Below are positions 1 to 8,900 of a DNA stretch of 64,000 nucleotides, one piece after another; the first letter of the stretch is position 1, and every line of letters starts with the position of its first letter. Under the pieces are notes generated by a model. That model saw nothing but the letters and a program-made list of their open reading frames with translations. It searched no databases and had not been told where the DNA came from. The position numbers and the translations under genes were made by a program. Source of the DNA: Terasakiella brassicae (lineage in GTDB: Bacteria > Pseudomonadota > Alphaproteobacteria > Rhodospirillales > Terasakiellaceae); contig NZ_BMHV01000011.1 of the NCBI RefSeq assembly GCF_014641495.1, forward strand, positions 1 through 64,000, given 5' to 3'.

Positions 1-111
1 CTGATAGCCAAAGGGAAAAGGCCAATTGTGGCCTTAACAGCCGCCATGAGAAAACTGATCGTCATCATCAACGCAAAAATACGTGACGAAGTGTTTGCTC
101 AAGAGAGTTGA
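1..111 (+). CDS. IS110-family transposase, C-terminal end (partial)
   Basis: The first 36 codons form an open frame that runs in from outside the window and ends at TGA. The peptide has the pattern seen at the C-terminus of IS110/IS116/IS902 transposases: a basic GKR segment, a hydrophobic ALTAAMRKLIVIINA helix, then a short acidic tail. These enzymes are DEDD-type recombinases with a C-terminal serine domain, and they insert DNA with the help of an element-encoded bridge RNA (family knowledge). Only the tail is visible here, so neither catalytic residues nor the RNA can be checked. The stop codon lies almost on the element boundary, because repeat sequence shared with two other sites begins at about position 110. 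A very short right end of this kind suits the IS110 rather than the IS1111 subgroup. Confidence 0.72.
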   Translation: MIAKGKRPIVALTAAMRKLIVIINAKIRDEVFAQES

Positions 112-160
112 TGACGGATTTTGGTCAATTATTTACTAAAAACACTTTGTCAGCAGTCTG
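110..160 (+). repeat. Right half of the terminator-associated repeat, interrupted by IS110
   Basis: These 51 bases match the right end of the 166-bp repeat at 47689-47854. From the shared TTTTGGTCAATTATTTAC block to the terminal CAGCAGTCTG the two copies are identical. The first bases (GATGACGG) match the third copy at 10811-10950, read on the minus strand. The left half is missing and is replaced by the transposase end, so the IS seems to have inserted inside the repeat's palindrome. A strong terminator hairpin follows directly. Confidence 0.75.
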
Positions 161-187
161 GGAGGCGATTATGCCTCCCTTTTTTTA
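160..187 (+). terminator. Rho-independent terminator (plus strand)
   Basis: A perfect 7-bp stem (GGGAGGC / GCCTCCC) with a 6-base loop is followed by TTTTTTT. It points rightward, so it would end transcription from the IS or from the gene that lay upstream before the IS inserted. It starts right at the outer end of the repeat. Confidence 0.8.
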
Positions 188-189
188 TT

Positions 190-897
190 TTACAGATAAT
201 TCAGGAAACGTATGACGTTTTTGAGGTCGTTCAGAATGGTTTCGCGCCGGTCTTTGGCTTCCCAATCCTCGCCCCATAATTCGATTTGATAGGTCTCGTC
301 AATTTGTGAAACTTCAAAAGCCGCATCCGCATCCAGATGATTGTTCATCAAGGCCAACGCAATGATGATGGATCCTGTACAATGGGTGGCATTGGAAAGG
401 GCTGCCAGTTCCCAATCGTTATATTGATCAATCACTTTATGGAAGGCATCGAACGTGCCGTCCGGTTGTGCCAGATGCATAACACCTGTTTGTGTGTTCA
501 GTTCAATGCCATATGTTTTTTTGGTCCAGTCAATTAAAGGAACCCAGGCGTTGGCTTGGCGTGTTGCCAGTTCTTTCGGGTCATCGGTCCAGTAACAGAC
601 AAGGTCTGTTTCGCCGTACTTTGCAATTTGTTCAACGACACCGGTGCGTTGCTGGCCAATACGATCAACTGTTGTGGAGGCCAAGGCCATGACAGGCATG
701 GTCGCCGGTTTGATGATTTCGTCTTGCGCCTCCCATTCCAAGGCCAATGCCTCTGCAACATCTTGTGTCGGCAGGTGCAGAGGGCGTTTTGCCGGGGATT
801 TGAGATGGCGCCCGTCCAATGTCACAACGTATCCATTGTCATGTTCTTCAATCGCAACGGATCTGTAAAAACGTTTGAGTGCAGAAGAAGAGTCCAT
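190..897 (-). CDS. ATP12-family F1-ATPase assembly chaperone
   Basis: This 235-residue protein matches the ATP12 family. In mitochondria, ATP12 binds the F1 alpha subunit and prevents its aggregation; the alphaproteobacterial homologues are thought to assist F1 assembly in the cytoplasm. Visible family features are the N-terminal RFYR segment, LDGR at about residues 27-30, EWEAQ at 54-58, a YWTDDP segment in the middle and a C-terminal Asp/Glu-rich helical domain (ELWGEDWEA). I chose the ATG at 897, preceded by GGGAAAG; an upstream in-frame ATG at 963 lies inside the asmA terminator and would add residues foreign to the family. It is read from the strand of asmA and the HAD gene but is separated from them by that terminator. 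Confidence 0.88.
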   Translation of the reverse strand: MDSSSALKRFYRSVAIEEHDNGYVVTLDGRHLKSPAKRPLHLPTQDVAEALALEWEAQDEIIKPATMPVMALASTTVDRIGQQRTGVVEQIAKYGETDLVCYWTDDPKELATRQANAWVPLIDWTKKTYGIELNTQTGVMHLAQPDGTFDAFHKVIDQYNDWELAALSNATHCTGSIIIALALMNNHLDADAAFEVSQIDETYQIELWGEDWEAKDRRETILNDLKNVIRFLNYL

Positions 898-916
898 TAT
901 CTGTCTTTCCCGATAT

Positions 917-950
917 AAAAAAGGCCCCCGCATTTGGCAGGGGCCTTTTA
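917..950 (-). terminator. Terminator of the HAD-asmA transcript
   Basis: On the minus strand, just after the asmA stop, AAAAGGCCCC pairs with GGGGCCTTTT around a loop of about 10 bases and the run ends in TTTTTT. It lies between asmA and the ATP12 gene. Confidence 0.8.
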
Positions 951-970
951 AGAGTCTTGCCAATTGGCCC

Positions 971-3046
971 TTATTTAGACTTTCCGAACAGATTTAGCAA
1001 GCCACCAATCGGATTGTCCGATGCGGGTTGCTTTTCCTGTGTTGTATTTTCAGTTGCGGAAGGCGCTGCGGAGGTCGATTTTTTACCCAGTGCCGTTGCA
1101 CAAGGATCGCTATCGGCCAAGGCCTTGTCTGTCAGGCTGCTGAACAGAATGGACATGCCGCCTGTGGCAATTGCGGCACCCACACCCATTGCGGCTTTGG
1201 CTGTTTCAAAGGCATCAATGCCAATGCCGGGGTTGGATAACGGGCCGCTGACGCGAACCATACTGGCCAGTCCGCCAACGTTAATCCCAAGGTCTGCGGT
1301 ATCGCCACGCGGTTCCGGTTTGACACCCACATCCAGTGTTTCATTTGCCAAATCGATTTCACCGGAACTGGCAACGTTCATTACATTGGTTTGCAAGGCG
1401 ATTTTTTTGTCGAATTTGGAAACACCTTTGTTGAAATCGAGGTTAACAATCATGCAAGAAAACGGCGTGAATTCACCTTCTTTGGCGCTGGGCAGAATAT
1501 TTTCAAAGACACCCGTGATCAGGTCACCACCTAAGAAATTGACCTTACTGGATTTAATTTTGCCTTCCCCAACGTTGATCAGGGTTTTCCCTTGTAGGGA
1601 GGCCATCAAGCCTGCGACAGATGTGCCTGTTGCGTTCAAGTCAAAGCGAATTTGCGTTTTGCCTTCGTGGATCAGGTCGGTGACACCTGTTTCTTTCAGG
1701 CTGTTGCCGAGGCCGAGGTCTTTGCCCGTCAGGTCGATTTTCAACTTTGCAGGGGAATTACGACCATCCAGTGTGACTTGCCCGTCAAATACACCGCCCC
1801 CCATTGCAAATGCTGGCTGAACGTTGAGCAATCCATTTTTCAATGTAACTTTTTTTGAGAATTCAGTCAGTGTGAAATCATTGGCAATCAGTGTTTCAGC
1901 CTTATAGGCCACATTGGCATTTGCCGCTTTCAAACCGTCCAGAACAAGTGGGTCGGACGGAAAGAGTTTTTCAGCTTTGGCTGGTGTGCCTTCTGCCGGT
2001 TTTTGCGGTTCTGCACTCGCTTGTTCGCTGCTTTGCGGTGTGACGTCTTTGGTGTTCAGTAATTTTGAACTCAATGCGACATCGATTTGCGGGATTTTAC
2101 CACTCAGGTCCGCTGTAATATCGCCGGATAAATCGCTACCGCCAATTTTGATGTTCAAACCACCGGCTTTATATTTCATCTGGCCACCGGAAACTGTTGC
2201 AGCCATTTCAAATGGGCCAACTTTGCCAACGTGGCTGCCAGCTAATTCTGCGAGGCGGGCAATGTTGTCGCTTTTGGCACTGAGGGCCAGATTCAAGCCG
2301 TTGCCTTTTGTCGGTTCCTGAATGTTACCTGTGATTTTAACTTCGGCCCCTGCGGCTTTGAGTATCAGGTCAAGGTCAATCGGTGCGTTGTTCATCAGGC
2401 CTTCCGGTGTGCCGACTTGACCGGCCAATTCAACAACATGATCGTTGAAAGACCCTTTAAATAAAACGTTTAACGGATCGTCCAAATCATCGGCGGACGC
2501 TTCCATCATGTCGATTACGATAGATGTTGTTTCGCCCTTGACACCGTCTTTATAAATAAAACGTGCTTTTTCAATGCGCACTTTGTTGACTGCGGGCAGC
2601 TTGGCCGGGTCGGAACTGGATGCGCTCTGTTCTTCTGTTTTGGCTTCTTTGGGGCCCATTTCCCAGTTGCCTTTGCCGTCTTTGTTGGTTTCCAGCAGTA
2701 TCTCTGGCTCAATCAAGGCGACTTCAACAATATGGATATCCCCGAAAAGAAGGGGCATCAGCTTCATTTCAGCCGCAAAGCTTTTGATTTTTACCATATT
2801 GGGGGCTGAACCCCATTCTGCGTTGGAGAGCGAGACACCGCTGACGCGTACTTTCGGGGAAAGGGAAATATCCAGTTGTAAATCACCATTAATCACAAGG
2901 TCACGTCCGGTGGCCGCCTTGGCCTGTTCGGTGATTTCCCCTTTATACTGGTTGAAGTCGGTGGATTTGAGGATCGCAATACCGGCGACAATAACGCCGA
3001 CAACAAGGACGACAAGTCCCCCTAAAATTAGTTTTAAACGTCCCAT
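971..3046 (-). CDS. AsmA-family inner-membrane protein
   Basis: This 691-residue protein has an N-terminal membrane anchor (about residues 5-27, hydrophobic LILGGLVVLVVGVIVAGIAIL) followed by a long beta-rich periplasmic part. The DFNQYKGEITEQAKAATGR segment and the conserved DLQLDISLSP stretch are typical of the AsmA N-terminus. AsmA proteins are related to the TamB/YhdP bridge-like lipid carriers and affect outer-membrane assembly and lipid transport (family knowledge). A low-complexity linker rich in Ala, Pro, Glu and Lys lies near residues 340-365. The Shine-Dalgarno sequence AAGGATGA overlaps the stop codon of the HAD gene upstream, so the two genes are probably translated in tandem from one transcript. 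Confidence 0.87.
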   Translation of the reverse strand: MGRLKLILGGLVVLVVGVIVAGIAILKSTDFNQYKGEITEQAKAATGRDLVINGDLQLDISLSPKVRVSGVSLSNAEWGSAPNMVKIKSFAAEMKLMPLLFGDIHIVEVALIEPEILLETNKDGKGNWEMGPKEAKTEEQSASSSDPAKLPAVNKVRIEKARFIYKDGVKGETTSIVIDMMEASADDLDDPLNVLFKGSFNDHVVELAGQVGTPEGLMNNAPIDLDLILKAAGAEVKITGNIQEPTKGNGLNLALSAKSDNIARLAELAGSHVGKVGPFEMAATVSGGQMKYKAGGLNIKIGGSDLSGDITADLSGKIPQIDVALSSKLLNTKDVTPQSSEQASAEPQKPAEGTPAKAEKLFPSDPLVLDGLKAANANVAYKAETLIANDFTLTEFSKKVTLKNGLLNVQPAFAMGGGVFDGQVTLDGRNSPAKLKIDLTGKDLGLGNSLKETGVTDLIHEGKTQIRFDLNATGTSVAGLMASLQGKTLINVGEGKIKSSKVNFLGGDLITGVFENILPSAKEGEFTPFSCMIVNLDFNKGVSKFDKKIALQTNVMNVASSGEIDLANETLDVGVKPEPRGDTADLGINVGGLASMVRVSGPLSNPGIGIDAFETAKAAMGVGAAIATGGMSILFSSLTDKALADSDPCATALGKKSTSAAPSATENTTQEKQPASDNPIGGLLNLFGKSK

Positions 3047-3048
3047 AT

Positions 3049-3732
3049 CTATTCATCCTTCATTATTGTGTTTATCGCCTCGGTAAGTTCATCATACGTA
3101 TTTATGACCAATGCTGCACCTGCTTCTTTCAGTTCTTTGGGGGTATGATACCCCCATGCAACGCCAATGGATTTTACATTTGCGTTACATGCCATAAGTA
3201 TATCGTAGGTCGTATCCCCGATGACAACCGCATTTTTTGCGTCGACACCGGTTTCGTCCAAGGCGTTTTCCACCATTTCCGGGTCGGGTTTGCCCCGTGC
3301 CCGACACGCCGTTTGCAATGTTGTAAATTTGTTTTCCAGATTATGTGTTTGCAAGGTGGGTATCAGTCCGCGCATGGCTTTTCCTGTCGCAACACCCAAC
3401 AACCAGCCTTGGGATTCCAAGTCGTCCAGTGCCTCAAGTGTGCCGGGGAAAAGGGGTTCTTCTACAGCATCATTTTCCCGCATGGTCCGAAAATGGTGTC
3501 GATATGTCTCCGCCATTTCATAGTGGAATCGGCTGGGTTGGGTACTGAATAAATGTTCCATTGCGATTTCAAGGGGTAAGCCGACGATTCGACGGATGGA
3601 GTCGCGCGGGATTCGGTCCAGATTATAACTATCACAAGTCAAATTCATGGCTGTGATAATAGCGTTCTGGCTGTCAACTAATGTGCCATCGCAGTCAAAA
3701 ATTGCCAGTTGCAAAGGGTTCTTCGGGGTCAA
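3049..3732 (-). CDS. HAD-superfamily hydrolase (phosphoglycolate phosphatase-like)
   Basis: A haloacid-dehalogenase-type phosphatase of about 227 residues. The nucleophile motif DCDGTLVDS (Asp13 and Asp15 with the start used here), a helical cap, the K of motif III in RGKPDPEM and the acidic motif IV VVIGDTTYD are all present. This set defines HAD subfamily IA, which includes phosphoglycolate phosphatase and pyrophosphatase PpaX; the substrate cannot be told from sequence. No ATG precedes the motif. The TTG at 3732 has GGAG six bases upstream and is my choice; another TTG at 3753 would add seven residues. The stop is 2 bp from the start of asmA. Confidence 0.86.
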   Translation of the reverse strand: MTPKNPLQLAIFDCDGTLVDSQNAIITAMNLTCDSYNLDRIPRDSIRRIVGLPLEIAMEHLFSTQPSRFHYEMAETYRHHFRTMRENDAVEEPLFPGTLEALDDLESQGWLLGVATGKAMRGLIPTLQTHNLENKFTTLQTACRARGKPDPEMVENALDETGVDAKNAVVIGDTTYDILMACNANVKSIGVAWGYHTPKELKEAGAALVINTYDELTEAINTIMKDE

Positions 3733-3822
3733 AGGGGGCTCCTGTGATAACAATCACTTACAATCATAAATATTTAGCTTGCACTAGGCTAGCTCAGATA
3801 CAATCATTTTAATAATCCTAAA

Positions 3823-3859
3823 GTTTGTATTTCTTCTACAAATGTAGAATACTACAAAC
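3823..3859. promoter_or_regulatory. 37-nt imperfect inverted repeat upstream of the OmpA-type lipoprotein gene
   Basis: Arms GTTTGTA..TTCTAC and GTAGAA..TACAAAC pair around an AAAT loop with a small internal mismatch. No T-run follows, so it does not look like a terminator. It lies about 107 bp ahead of the lipoprotein start in the divergent region with the HAD gene. An operator or an mRNA leader hairpin are both possible. Confidence 0.5.
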
Positions 3860-3965
3860 ATATGAGGTTACAGTCTGATTGTGACAAGCGTCTACGCGGC
3901 TTGTGTGGGTGGCTTTCATTCGACGATGAGCGATGAAGATTTGGTTTAAGCTTAGGAGGCAATAC

Positions 3966-4790
3966 ATGAAATTTTTTAAAACAGCCGTAGCACTTGGGGC
4001 CCTTCCGCTTTTGGCAGCCTGTGCGTCTAACTGGGACGTTGAAGGTGCGAAAATGGCACAAAACAACGGTAGTGCTTTCCAAAAAGGGCTACAGAGCGAG
4101 TATGCGCGCTTGGCTGGTCTGGAACGTGATGAAGGCGACTGGGCTGATGCACGCCTTTTCGTCGGGAAAGCACTTGCCGCAACACAAGGCAATGTTGAAC
4201 CGCAGGTGATTGCAGACCGCAGCTTGCCGGAAGACAAGGTCGGTGAACTGAGTGCTGCGCGTGAAAAACTGATGGCAGCTTATGCCGCAGGCGGTAAAGA
4301 AGCATCGCCGGCAGCAGCGGCACGTGCACAAGCCGGTTTTGATTGCTGGATGCAGGAACAGGAAGAAAACTTCCAGCCGGATGATATTGAAGCCTGTAAG
4401 AAGTACTTCATGGCGGGCTTGAATGACATGACGGCGAAGCCGATGGCAAAACCGGCGATGGCACCGATGGAAGACATCATCGTTTATTTTGACTTCAATA
4501 GCACAGCGTTGAATGACGAAGCCAAAGCTTTGTTGGTGAAAGCATCCATGATGGGCCGTGGCGCTAAGGCTGTTATGGTTAACGGCCATACGGATACCAA
4601 AGGTTCAGCCGCTTATAACGAAGCCCTTGCTTTGTCTCGTGCACAGGCTGTTTCTGAATTTCTGCAAGGTCACGGCGTTGCAGGCAATGCAATCCGTGTC
4701 GGTGCAAACGGCGAAAGCATAAACGCTGTCACCACGGGTGACGAAGTTGAAGAATCACGCAACCGCCGTGTGGTTGTTTCCTTCAAATAA
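3966..4790 (+). CDS. OmpA-family outer-membrane lipoprotein
   Basis: A 274-residue protein with a lipoprotein signal peptide: basic MKFFK, a hydrophobic core and the lipobox LAAC with the acylated Cys at residue 19. A helical, Ala-rich middle part follows, then a C-terminal OmpA/Pal/MotB-type peptidoglycan-binding domain from about residue 160. That domain shows IIVYFDFNSTALNDEA, NGHTDTKGSAAYNEALALSRAQ and the final SRNRRVVV. Such proteins tie the outer membrane to peptidoglycan. The start is fixed by AGGAGG eight bases upstream of the ATG. It is longer than Pal and has an extra N-terminal region with no family I recognise. It appears to be a single-gene unit ended by the hairpin that follows. 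Confidence 0.85.
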   Translation: MKFFKTAVALGALPLLAACASNWDVEGAKMAQNNGSAFQKGLQSEYARLAGLERDEGDWADARLFVGKALAATQGNVEPQVIADRSLPEDKVGELSAAREKLMAAYAAGGKEASPAAAARAQAGFDCWMQEQEENFQPDDIEACKKYFMAGLNDMTAKPMAKPAMAPMEDIIVYFDFNSTALNDEAKALLVKASMMGRGAKAVMVNGHTDTKGSAAYNEALALSRAQAVSEFLQGHGVAGNAIRVGANGESINAVTTGDEVEESRNRRVVVSFK

Positions 4791-4809
4791 GGAAGATTCA
4801 ACTCAAATC

Positions 4810-4845
4810 AAAAAAGGCGATCTCAATATTGAGGTCGCCTTTTTT
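4810..4845. terminator. Bidirectional terminator between the OmpA-type gene and lipB
   Basis: AAAAAAGGCGA.CTCAA pairs with TTGAG.TCGCCTTTTTT, giving a long stem with an A-run on one side and a T-run on the other. It therefore works in both directions for the two convergent genes. Confidence 0.85.
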
Positions 4846-4868
4846 ATGTTTGAAGAAAAAACAGAAGG

Positions 4869-5543
4869 TTATTCTTGCGATTCGTCTTCAAAAACCGCAT
4901 CGAAACAGGTCATCAACAGGCTGTCAATTTCCGACATTGTGATCCAGATGCCCAAATCCTGTAAGGAGGTCACGCCATGTTCACTAATCCCACAGGGGAC
5001 GATTCCGTTAAAATGTGACAGGTCCGGTTCTACGTTCAATGAAATACCGTGAAACGTGACCCATTTGCGCACACGTACGCCAATGGCACCGATTTTATCT
5101 TCACGCCCCATACCACGATCTACCCAAATCCCCACGCGTCCATCGCGTCGTTCCCCGGTGATGTTAAAGGTCGCAAGGGTTTGAATGACCCATTCTTCCA
5201 GATTCTGTACGAATTTGCGAATATCACGCCCGCGCTTGGATAAATCCAGCATGACATAGGCAATGCGTTGACCGGGGCCGTGATAGGTATATTGACCGCC
5301 CCGTCCGGCGTCATAAACAGGGAACCGTTCCGGATCGATTAAATCTTCTTGTTTTGCGCTGGTTCCGGCGGTGTAAAGTGGGGGATGTTCCAATAACCAG
5401 ATACATTCTGGTGCATTTCCTTCGGCAATCTCTTTAACACGCTGTTCCATAAAGGAAAGTGCTGTTTCATAAGGAACTTCGTCGTCACTGAAACGCCACT
5501 CGATGCCATTTCTCATCAAAGTCGAAATTTTTTTATCATTCAT
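4869..5543 (-). CDS. lipB: Lipoyl(octanoyl) transferase LipB
   Basis: LipB moves octanoyl groups from acyl carrier protein to lipoyl domains of 2-oxoacid dehydrogenases and the glycine cleavage H protein. The 224-residue product carries the family signature [12 protein letters not shown] (residues 81-92), the catalytic lysine in DKIGAIGVR (Lys150) and the acyl-accepting cysteine in IVPCGI (Cys184). The start at 5543 (MNDKK) gives the normal family length; longer in-frame starts would run into the tRNA-Leu gene on the opposite strand. The ribosome-binding site is weak. No lipA is adjacent. Confidence 0.93.
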   Translation of the reverse strand: MNDKKISTLMRNGIEWRFSDDEVPYETALSFMEQRVKEIAEGNAPECIWLLEHPPLYTAGTSAKQEDLIDPERFPVYDAGRGGQYTYHGPGQRIAYVMLDLSKRGRDIRKFVQNLEEWVIQTLATFNITGERRDGRVGIWVDRGMGREDKIGAIGVRVRKWVTFHGISLNVEPDLSHFNGIVPCGISEHGVTSLQDLGIWITMSEIDSLLMTCFDAVFEDESQE

Positions 5544-5641
5544 GTCTTGATCTATGTGAATCATTTGTATATACCACGCCACAAGATGAAACGCGGTTCG
5601 ACACTTCATACACCGTCCTTTCATCAAATGCCACATTTTAT

Positions 5642-5728
5642 GCGGTCGTGGCGGAATCGGTAGACGCGCAACGTTGAGGTCGTTGTTCCTTAACCGGAGT
5701 GGAAGTTCAAATCTTCTCGACCGCACCA
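5642..5728 (+). tRNA. tRNA-Leu (anticodon GAG)
   Basis: An 87-nt class II tRNA. The acceptor stem GCGGTCG pairs with CGACCGC, followed by discriminator A and an encoded CCA. The D-loop has GGCGGAATCGGTAGACGC, the anticodon loop is TTGAGGT giving GAG, the long variable arm is TCGTTGTTCCTTAACCGGAG-like as expected for leucine, and the T-loop reads TTCAAAT. It decodes CUC and CUU. A terminator follows after three bases. Confidence 0.95.
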
Positions 5729-5730
5729 AA

Positions 5731-5767
5731 ATCTCCCTGCTTTCCTGCGAAAGCGGGGATTTTTTTA
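5731..5767 (+). terminator. Terminator after tRNA-Leu
   Basis: ATCTCCCTGCTTTC pairs with GAAAGCGGGGAT (a few G-U or mismatch positions) around a CTGC loop and is followed by seven T residues. Confidence 0.85.
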
Positions 5768-5831
5768 TTTTGTCTTTCTTTGTTTTCATCCTTTAGACTG
5801 TTTCCAAATTTTATAAAACTGGAGATTGCTC

Positions 5832-6311
5832 ATGGATAAGTATGTTCTGAAGAAAGAAGAGATTGAAGCGTTTGCTGGTACGGATAAAACGCATTTTTTA
5901 AACCCGAATGCAAAACGGATTAACAAGTCGCTGGGGGATCTGACCGGGATTACCGGATTTGGCTTTCATTTGATCGAGGTTCCGCCGGGGGCGGACTCAA
6001 CGGAACTTCATGTCCATTTCCATGAAGATGAATGCGCTTATGTACTCAGTGGGCATGGTGTTGTGCGTATTGGAGAAGAACGGACTGATATCGGCCCGGG
6101 TGATTTTATCGGATATCGCAAAGGCGGCTTGGCCCACTGTATGACCAATACAGGCCAAGAGGTCTTAAAATGTATCGTGGTTGGTCAACGTCTGGCACAC
6201 GATGTGGGCGAATACCCAGATAAAAAGAAACGCCTGTTCCGCAATGAAGGGATGAAATGGGAAATGGTCGATCTTGATAAAATCGAACATCCGCAAGGAG
6301 GAAAGAAATAA
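5832..6311 (+). CDS. Cupin-domain protein, function unknown
   Basis: A 159-residue single-domain cupin. Motif 1 is visible as ELHVHFHEDECAYVLSG, with His60, His62 and Glu67 as probable metal ligands, and motif 2 as GDFIGYRKGGLAH with His102. The C-terminal tail (about residues 120-159) is charged and has LFRNEGMKWEMVD, which is common in cupins annotated as transcriptional-regulator-like or oxalate-decarboxylase-like. The substrate cannot be assigned. The ATG at 5832 has GGAG eight bases upstream; a TTG two codons earlier is less likely. It stands alone between the tRNA and the malic enzyme gene. Confidence 0.8.
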   Translation: MDKYVLKKEEIEAFAGTDKTHFLNPNAKRINKSLGDLTGITGFGFHLIEVPPGADSTELHVHFHEDECAYVLSGHGVVRIGEERTDIGPGDFIGYRKGGLAHCMTNTGQEVLKCIVVGQRLAHDVGEYPDKKKRLFRNEGMKWEMVDLDKIEHPQGGKK

Positions 6312-6587
6312 CCTTTGAAATTTTGATTTCATAGACGAAGGTGGACTAAAAGCGATTTTTGTCACAGCTTTTTCTGTTGTGATTTTTCCCAATACGGATA
6401 TTGTTGCAGGAGACCTGTCGAAAAGATGGGCATTCAAGAAAACGTCCTTCTTACCCAACGCATATAGCTGAATAAAAACAACATGATGCAGTAAGTAAGA
6501 TTTCTGGCACTTCAGGAGAGGGAAGAGTTGGAGACCCGATAAAATTCGAATCGCTGTCGAAATAGCCACACAAAAGGGGACGAGTGA

Positions 6588-8894
6588 ATGGCAGAAGAAG
6601 ATAAACGAAATACAGAAGCCAAATTTCGGGAAGGGGCGCTGGAATACCACCGCAATCCGGTCCCCGGTAAAATCAGTGTCACTGCGACCAAGCCGTTAGC
6701 GAACCAACGCGATCTTGCGCTGGCCTATTCACCGGGCGTTGCATTTGCCTGCGAAGAAATTGTCCGTGATGAAAAAGAAGCCGCAAATATGACGGCGCGC
6801 GGAAATTTGGTGGGCGTTGTCACAAATGGAACGGCCGTTTTAGGTCTTGGTGCAATCGGCCCGTTGGCGTCCAAGCCTGTGATGGAAGGTAAGGCCGTTC
6901 TATTTAAGAAGTTTGCTGGTATTGACGTTTTCGATATTGAAATCGAAGAACGTGATCCGCACAAACTGGTTGAAATTATCAAGTCACTGGAACCGACATT
7001 CGGCGGGATCAACCTTGAAGATATCAAGGCCCCGGAATGTTTTGTCGTGGAACGTGAACTGAAAGAACAATGTAATATTCCGGTCTTTCACGATGACCAG
7101 CATGGCACGGCGATTATTGTCGGTGCGGCGGTGAAAAACGCACTGCGCATTGTCGGTAAAGACATTCATAATGTGAAATTGGTGGCCTCCGGTGCGGGGG
7201 CTGCGGCGCTTTCTTGTTTGAATGTGTTGAAGCACATGGGCTTGAAGCCGGAAAACATCATTGTTACGGATATTGTCGGTGTTGTCTATAAAGGCCGAAC
7301 CGAAGAAATGGACGAATTCAAGGACGTTTTTGCACAGGAAACAGACCTGCGCACCCTTGATGAAGCCATTGAAGGGGCCGATATTTTCCTTGGCCTGTCA
7401 GCCCCGCGCGTTCTTAAACCGGAAATGGTTGCCAAGATGGGCAAGCAGCCGATTATTTTCGCGCTCGCCAACCCGGAACCTGAAATCCGTCCGGAACTGG
7501 CCAAAGAAGTGCGCCCGGATTGTATTATGGCAACAGGGCGTTCGGATTACCCGAACCAGGTCAACAACGTTTTATGTTTCCCTTATATTTTTCGTGGTGC
7601 GCTGGATGTCGGTGCGACGACGATTAATGCGGAAATGAAAATGGCCTGTGTGGAAGCCTTGGCAGACCTGACAATGGCCGAAGCAGACGAACGTGTGACC
7701 AAAGCTTACGGCGAAGAAGATTTACGTTTCGGGCCGGAATATTTGATCCCGAAACCGTTTGATCCTCGCCTGATTTTGAATGTGACTTTGGCCGTGGCAA
7801 AAGCGGCGATGGATAGTGGCGTGGCGACACGTCCGATCCATGATTTCCATGCGTATCGGGAAAAGCTGTCACAGTTTGTTTATCGTTCCGGCATGACGAT
7901 GAAGCCGGTGTTTGAACAAGCCAAACGTCTGCCCAAGAAAATTGTTTATGCGGAAGGCGAAGATGAACGCGTCTTGCGTGCGGTTCAGATCGTTGTGGAT
8001 GATGGGATTGCCGTGCCGATCCTGATCGGTCGTCGGGAAGCCATTGAAAACAAGATCAAAAGCTTGGGATTGCGTTTGGAACTCGACAAAGATGTCGAGG
8101 TTGTCGAGATCATGCGTGATCCGCGCTTCCATAATTATGCAGATTATTACCATCGCATTATGGGGCGCAATGGCGTTTCACCAAAGGCTGCGCTGGGGCT
8201 GGTACGTTCGCGTGCGACAATTGTGGCCGCAATTATGCTGCACCGGGGCGATGCCGATGCAATGGTGTGTGGCACAACGGGACGGTATTTCAAACATTTG
8301 GAAGAAGTTCAGAACATTATCGGCTTGCGTGAAGGCAAGTCCGTTATGGCGGCCATGAACCTGTTAATCACCGATAACGACACTTTGTTCTTGTGCGATA
8401 CCTATGTGAACTATGATCCGAGTGCCGAAGAGTTGACGGAAATCACCTTGATGGCGGCGGAAGAAGTCCGTCGTTTTGGTATGAAGCCCAAAGTCGCGCT
8501 GGTATCTCATTCCAACTTCGGGAACCGTGATTCTGTTTCATCCCTGAAAATGCGCCGTGTACGTGAAATGGTGTTGGAACGCGACCCCCGCCTTGAAATT
8601 GAAGGCGAGATGCATTCCGATTCCGCATTATCTGAACAGCTTCGTAACAATATTTTCCCCAATTCGCGCTTGCGTGGATCGGCGAACCTGTTGATTATGC
8701 CGAACCTTGATGCAGCTAACATTTCCTATAACCTGATGAAAATGACGGCTGACGGCTTGCCGGTCGGTCCGATTTTGTTGGGGGCTGCGAAACCGGCGCA
8801 CATCCTTTCACCTTCTGCCACGGTGCGTGCGGTGGTGAATGTCAGTGCTGTTGCCGTTGTGGATGCACAAATCCATGCGGGTGAAGCGGAGTAA
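6588..8894 (+). CDS. maeB: NADP-dependent malic enzyme with phosphotransacetylase-like domain
   Basis: A 768-residue fusion typical of MaeB, which decarboxylates malate to pyruvate with NADP. The N-terminal malic domain shows [16 protein letters not shown] and [23 protein letters not shown] near residues 45-105, and the metal-site stretch HDDQHGTA. The Rossmann segment is [15 protein letters not shown]. From about residue 440 the protein continues into a phosphate acetyl/butyryltransferase-like domain, which in this family is regulatory and responds to acetyl-CoA rather than catalytic. The start has GGGGACGAG upstream. The 276 bp ahead of it hold no gene. mgtE begins 6 bp after the stop, so the two may share a transcript. 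Confidence 0.93.
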   Translation: MAEEDKRNTEAKFREGALEYHRNPVPGKISVTATKPLANQRDLALAYSPGVAFACEEIVRDEKEAANMTARGNLVGVVTNGTAVLGLGAIGPLASKPVMEGKAVLFKKFAGIDVFDIEIEERDPHKLVEIIKSLEPTFGGINLEDIKAPECFVVERELKEQCNIPVFHDDQHGTAIIVGAAVKNALRIVGKDIHNVKLVASGAGAAALSCLNVLKHMGLKPENIIVTDIVGVVYKGRTEEMDEFKDVFAQETDLRTLDEAIEGADIFLGLSAPRVLKPEMVAKMGKQPIIFALANPEPEIRPELAKEVRPDCIMATGRSDYPNQVNNVLCFPYIFRGALDVGATTINAEMKMACVEALADLTMAEADERVTKAYGEEDLRFGPEYLIPKPFDPRLILNVTLAVAKAAMDSGVATRPIHDFHAYREKLSQFVYRSGMTMKPVFEQAKRLPKKIVYAEGEDERVLRAVQIVVDDGIAVPILIGRREAIENKIKSLGLRLELDKDVEVVEIMRDPRFHNYADYYHRIMGRNGVSPKAALGLVRSRATIVAAIMLHRGDADAMVCGTTGRYFKHLEEVQNIIGLREGKSVMAAMNLLITDNDTLFLCDTYVNYDPSAEELTEITLMAAEEVRRFGMKPKVALVSHSNFGNRDSVSSLKMRRVREMVLERDPRLEIEGEMHSDSALSEQLRNNIFPNSRLRGSANLLIMPNLDAANISYNLMKMTADGLPVGPILLGAAKPAHILSPSATVRAVVNVSAVAVVDAQIHAGEAE

Positions 8895-8900
8895 GAATGC

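Noticed and set aside
879-1820. 313-codon open frame on the plus strand
   Set aside because: Antisense to asmA, starting inside the ATP12 gene; no motifs.
3779-3798. Promoter-like TTGCAC ... TACAAT upstream of the OmpA-type gene
   Set aside because: The spacer is only 14 bp, too short for a standard sigma-70 promoter; not listed as a feature.
6366-6390. Inverted TCACA / TGTGA in the gap before maeB
   Set aside because: The arms are 5 bp and separated by 12 bases in a T-rich context; too weak to call as operator or terminator.
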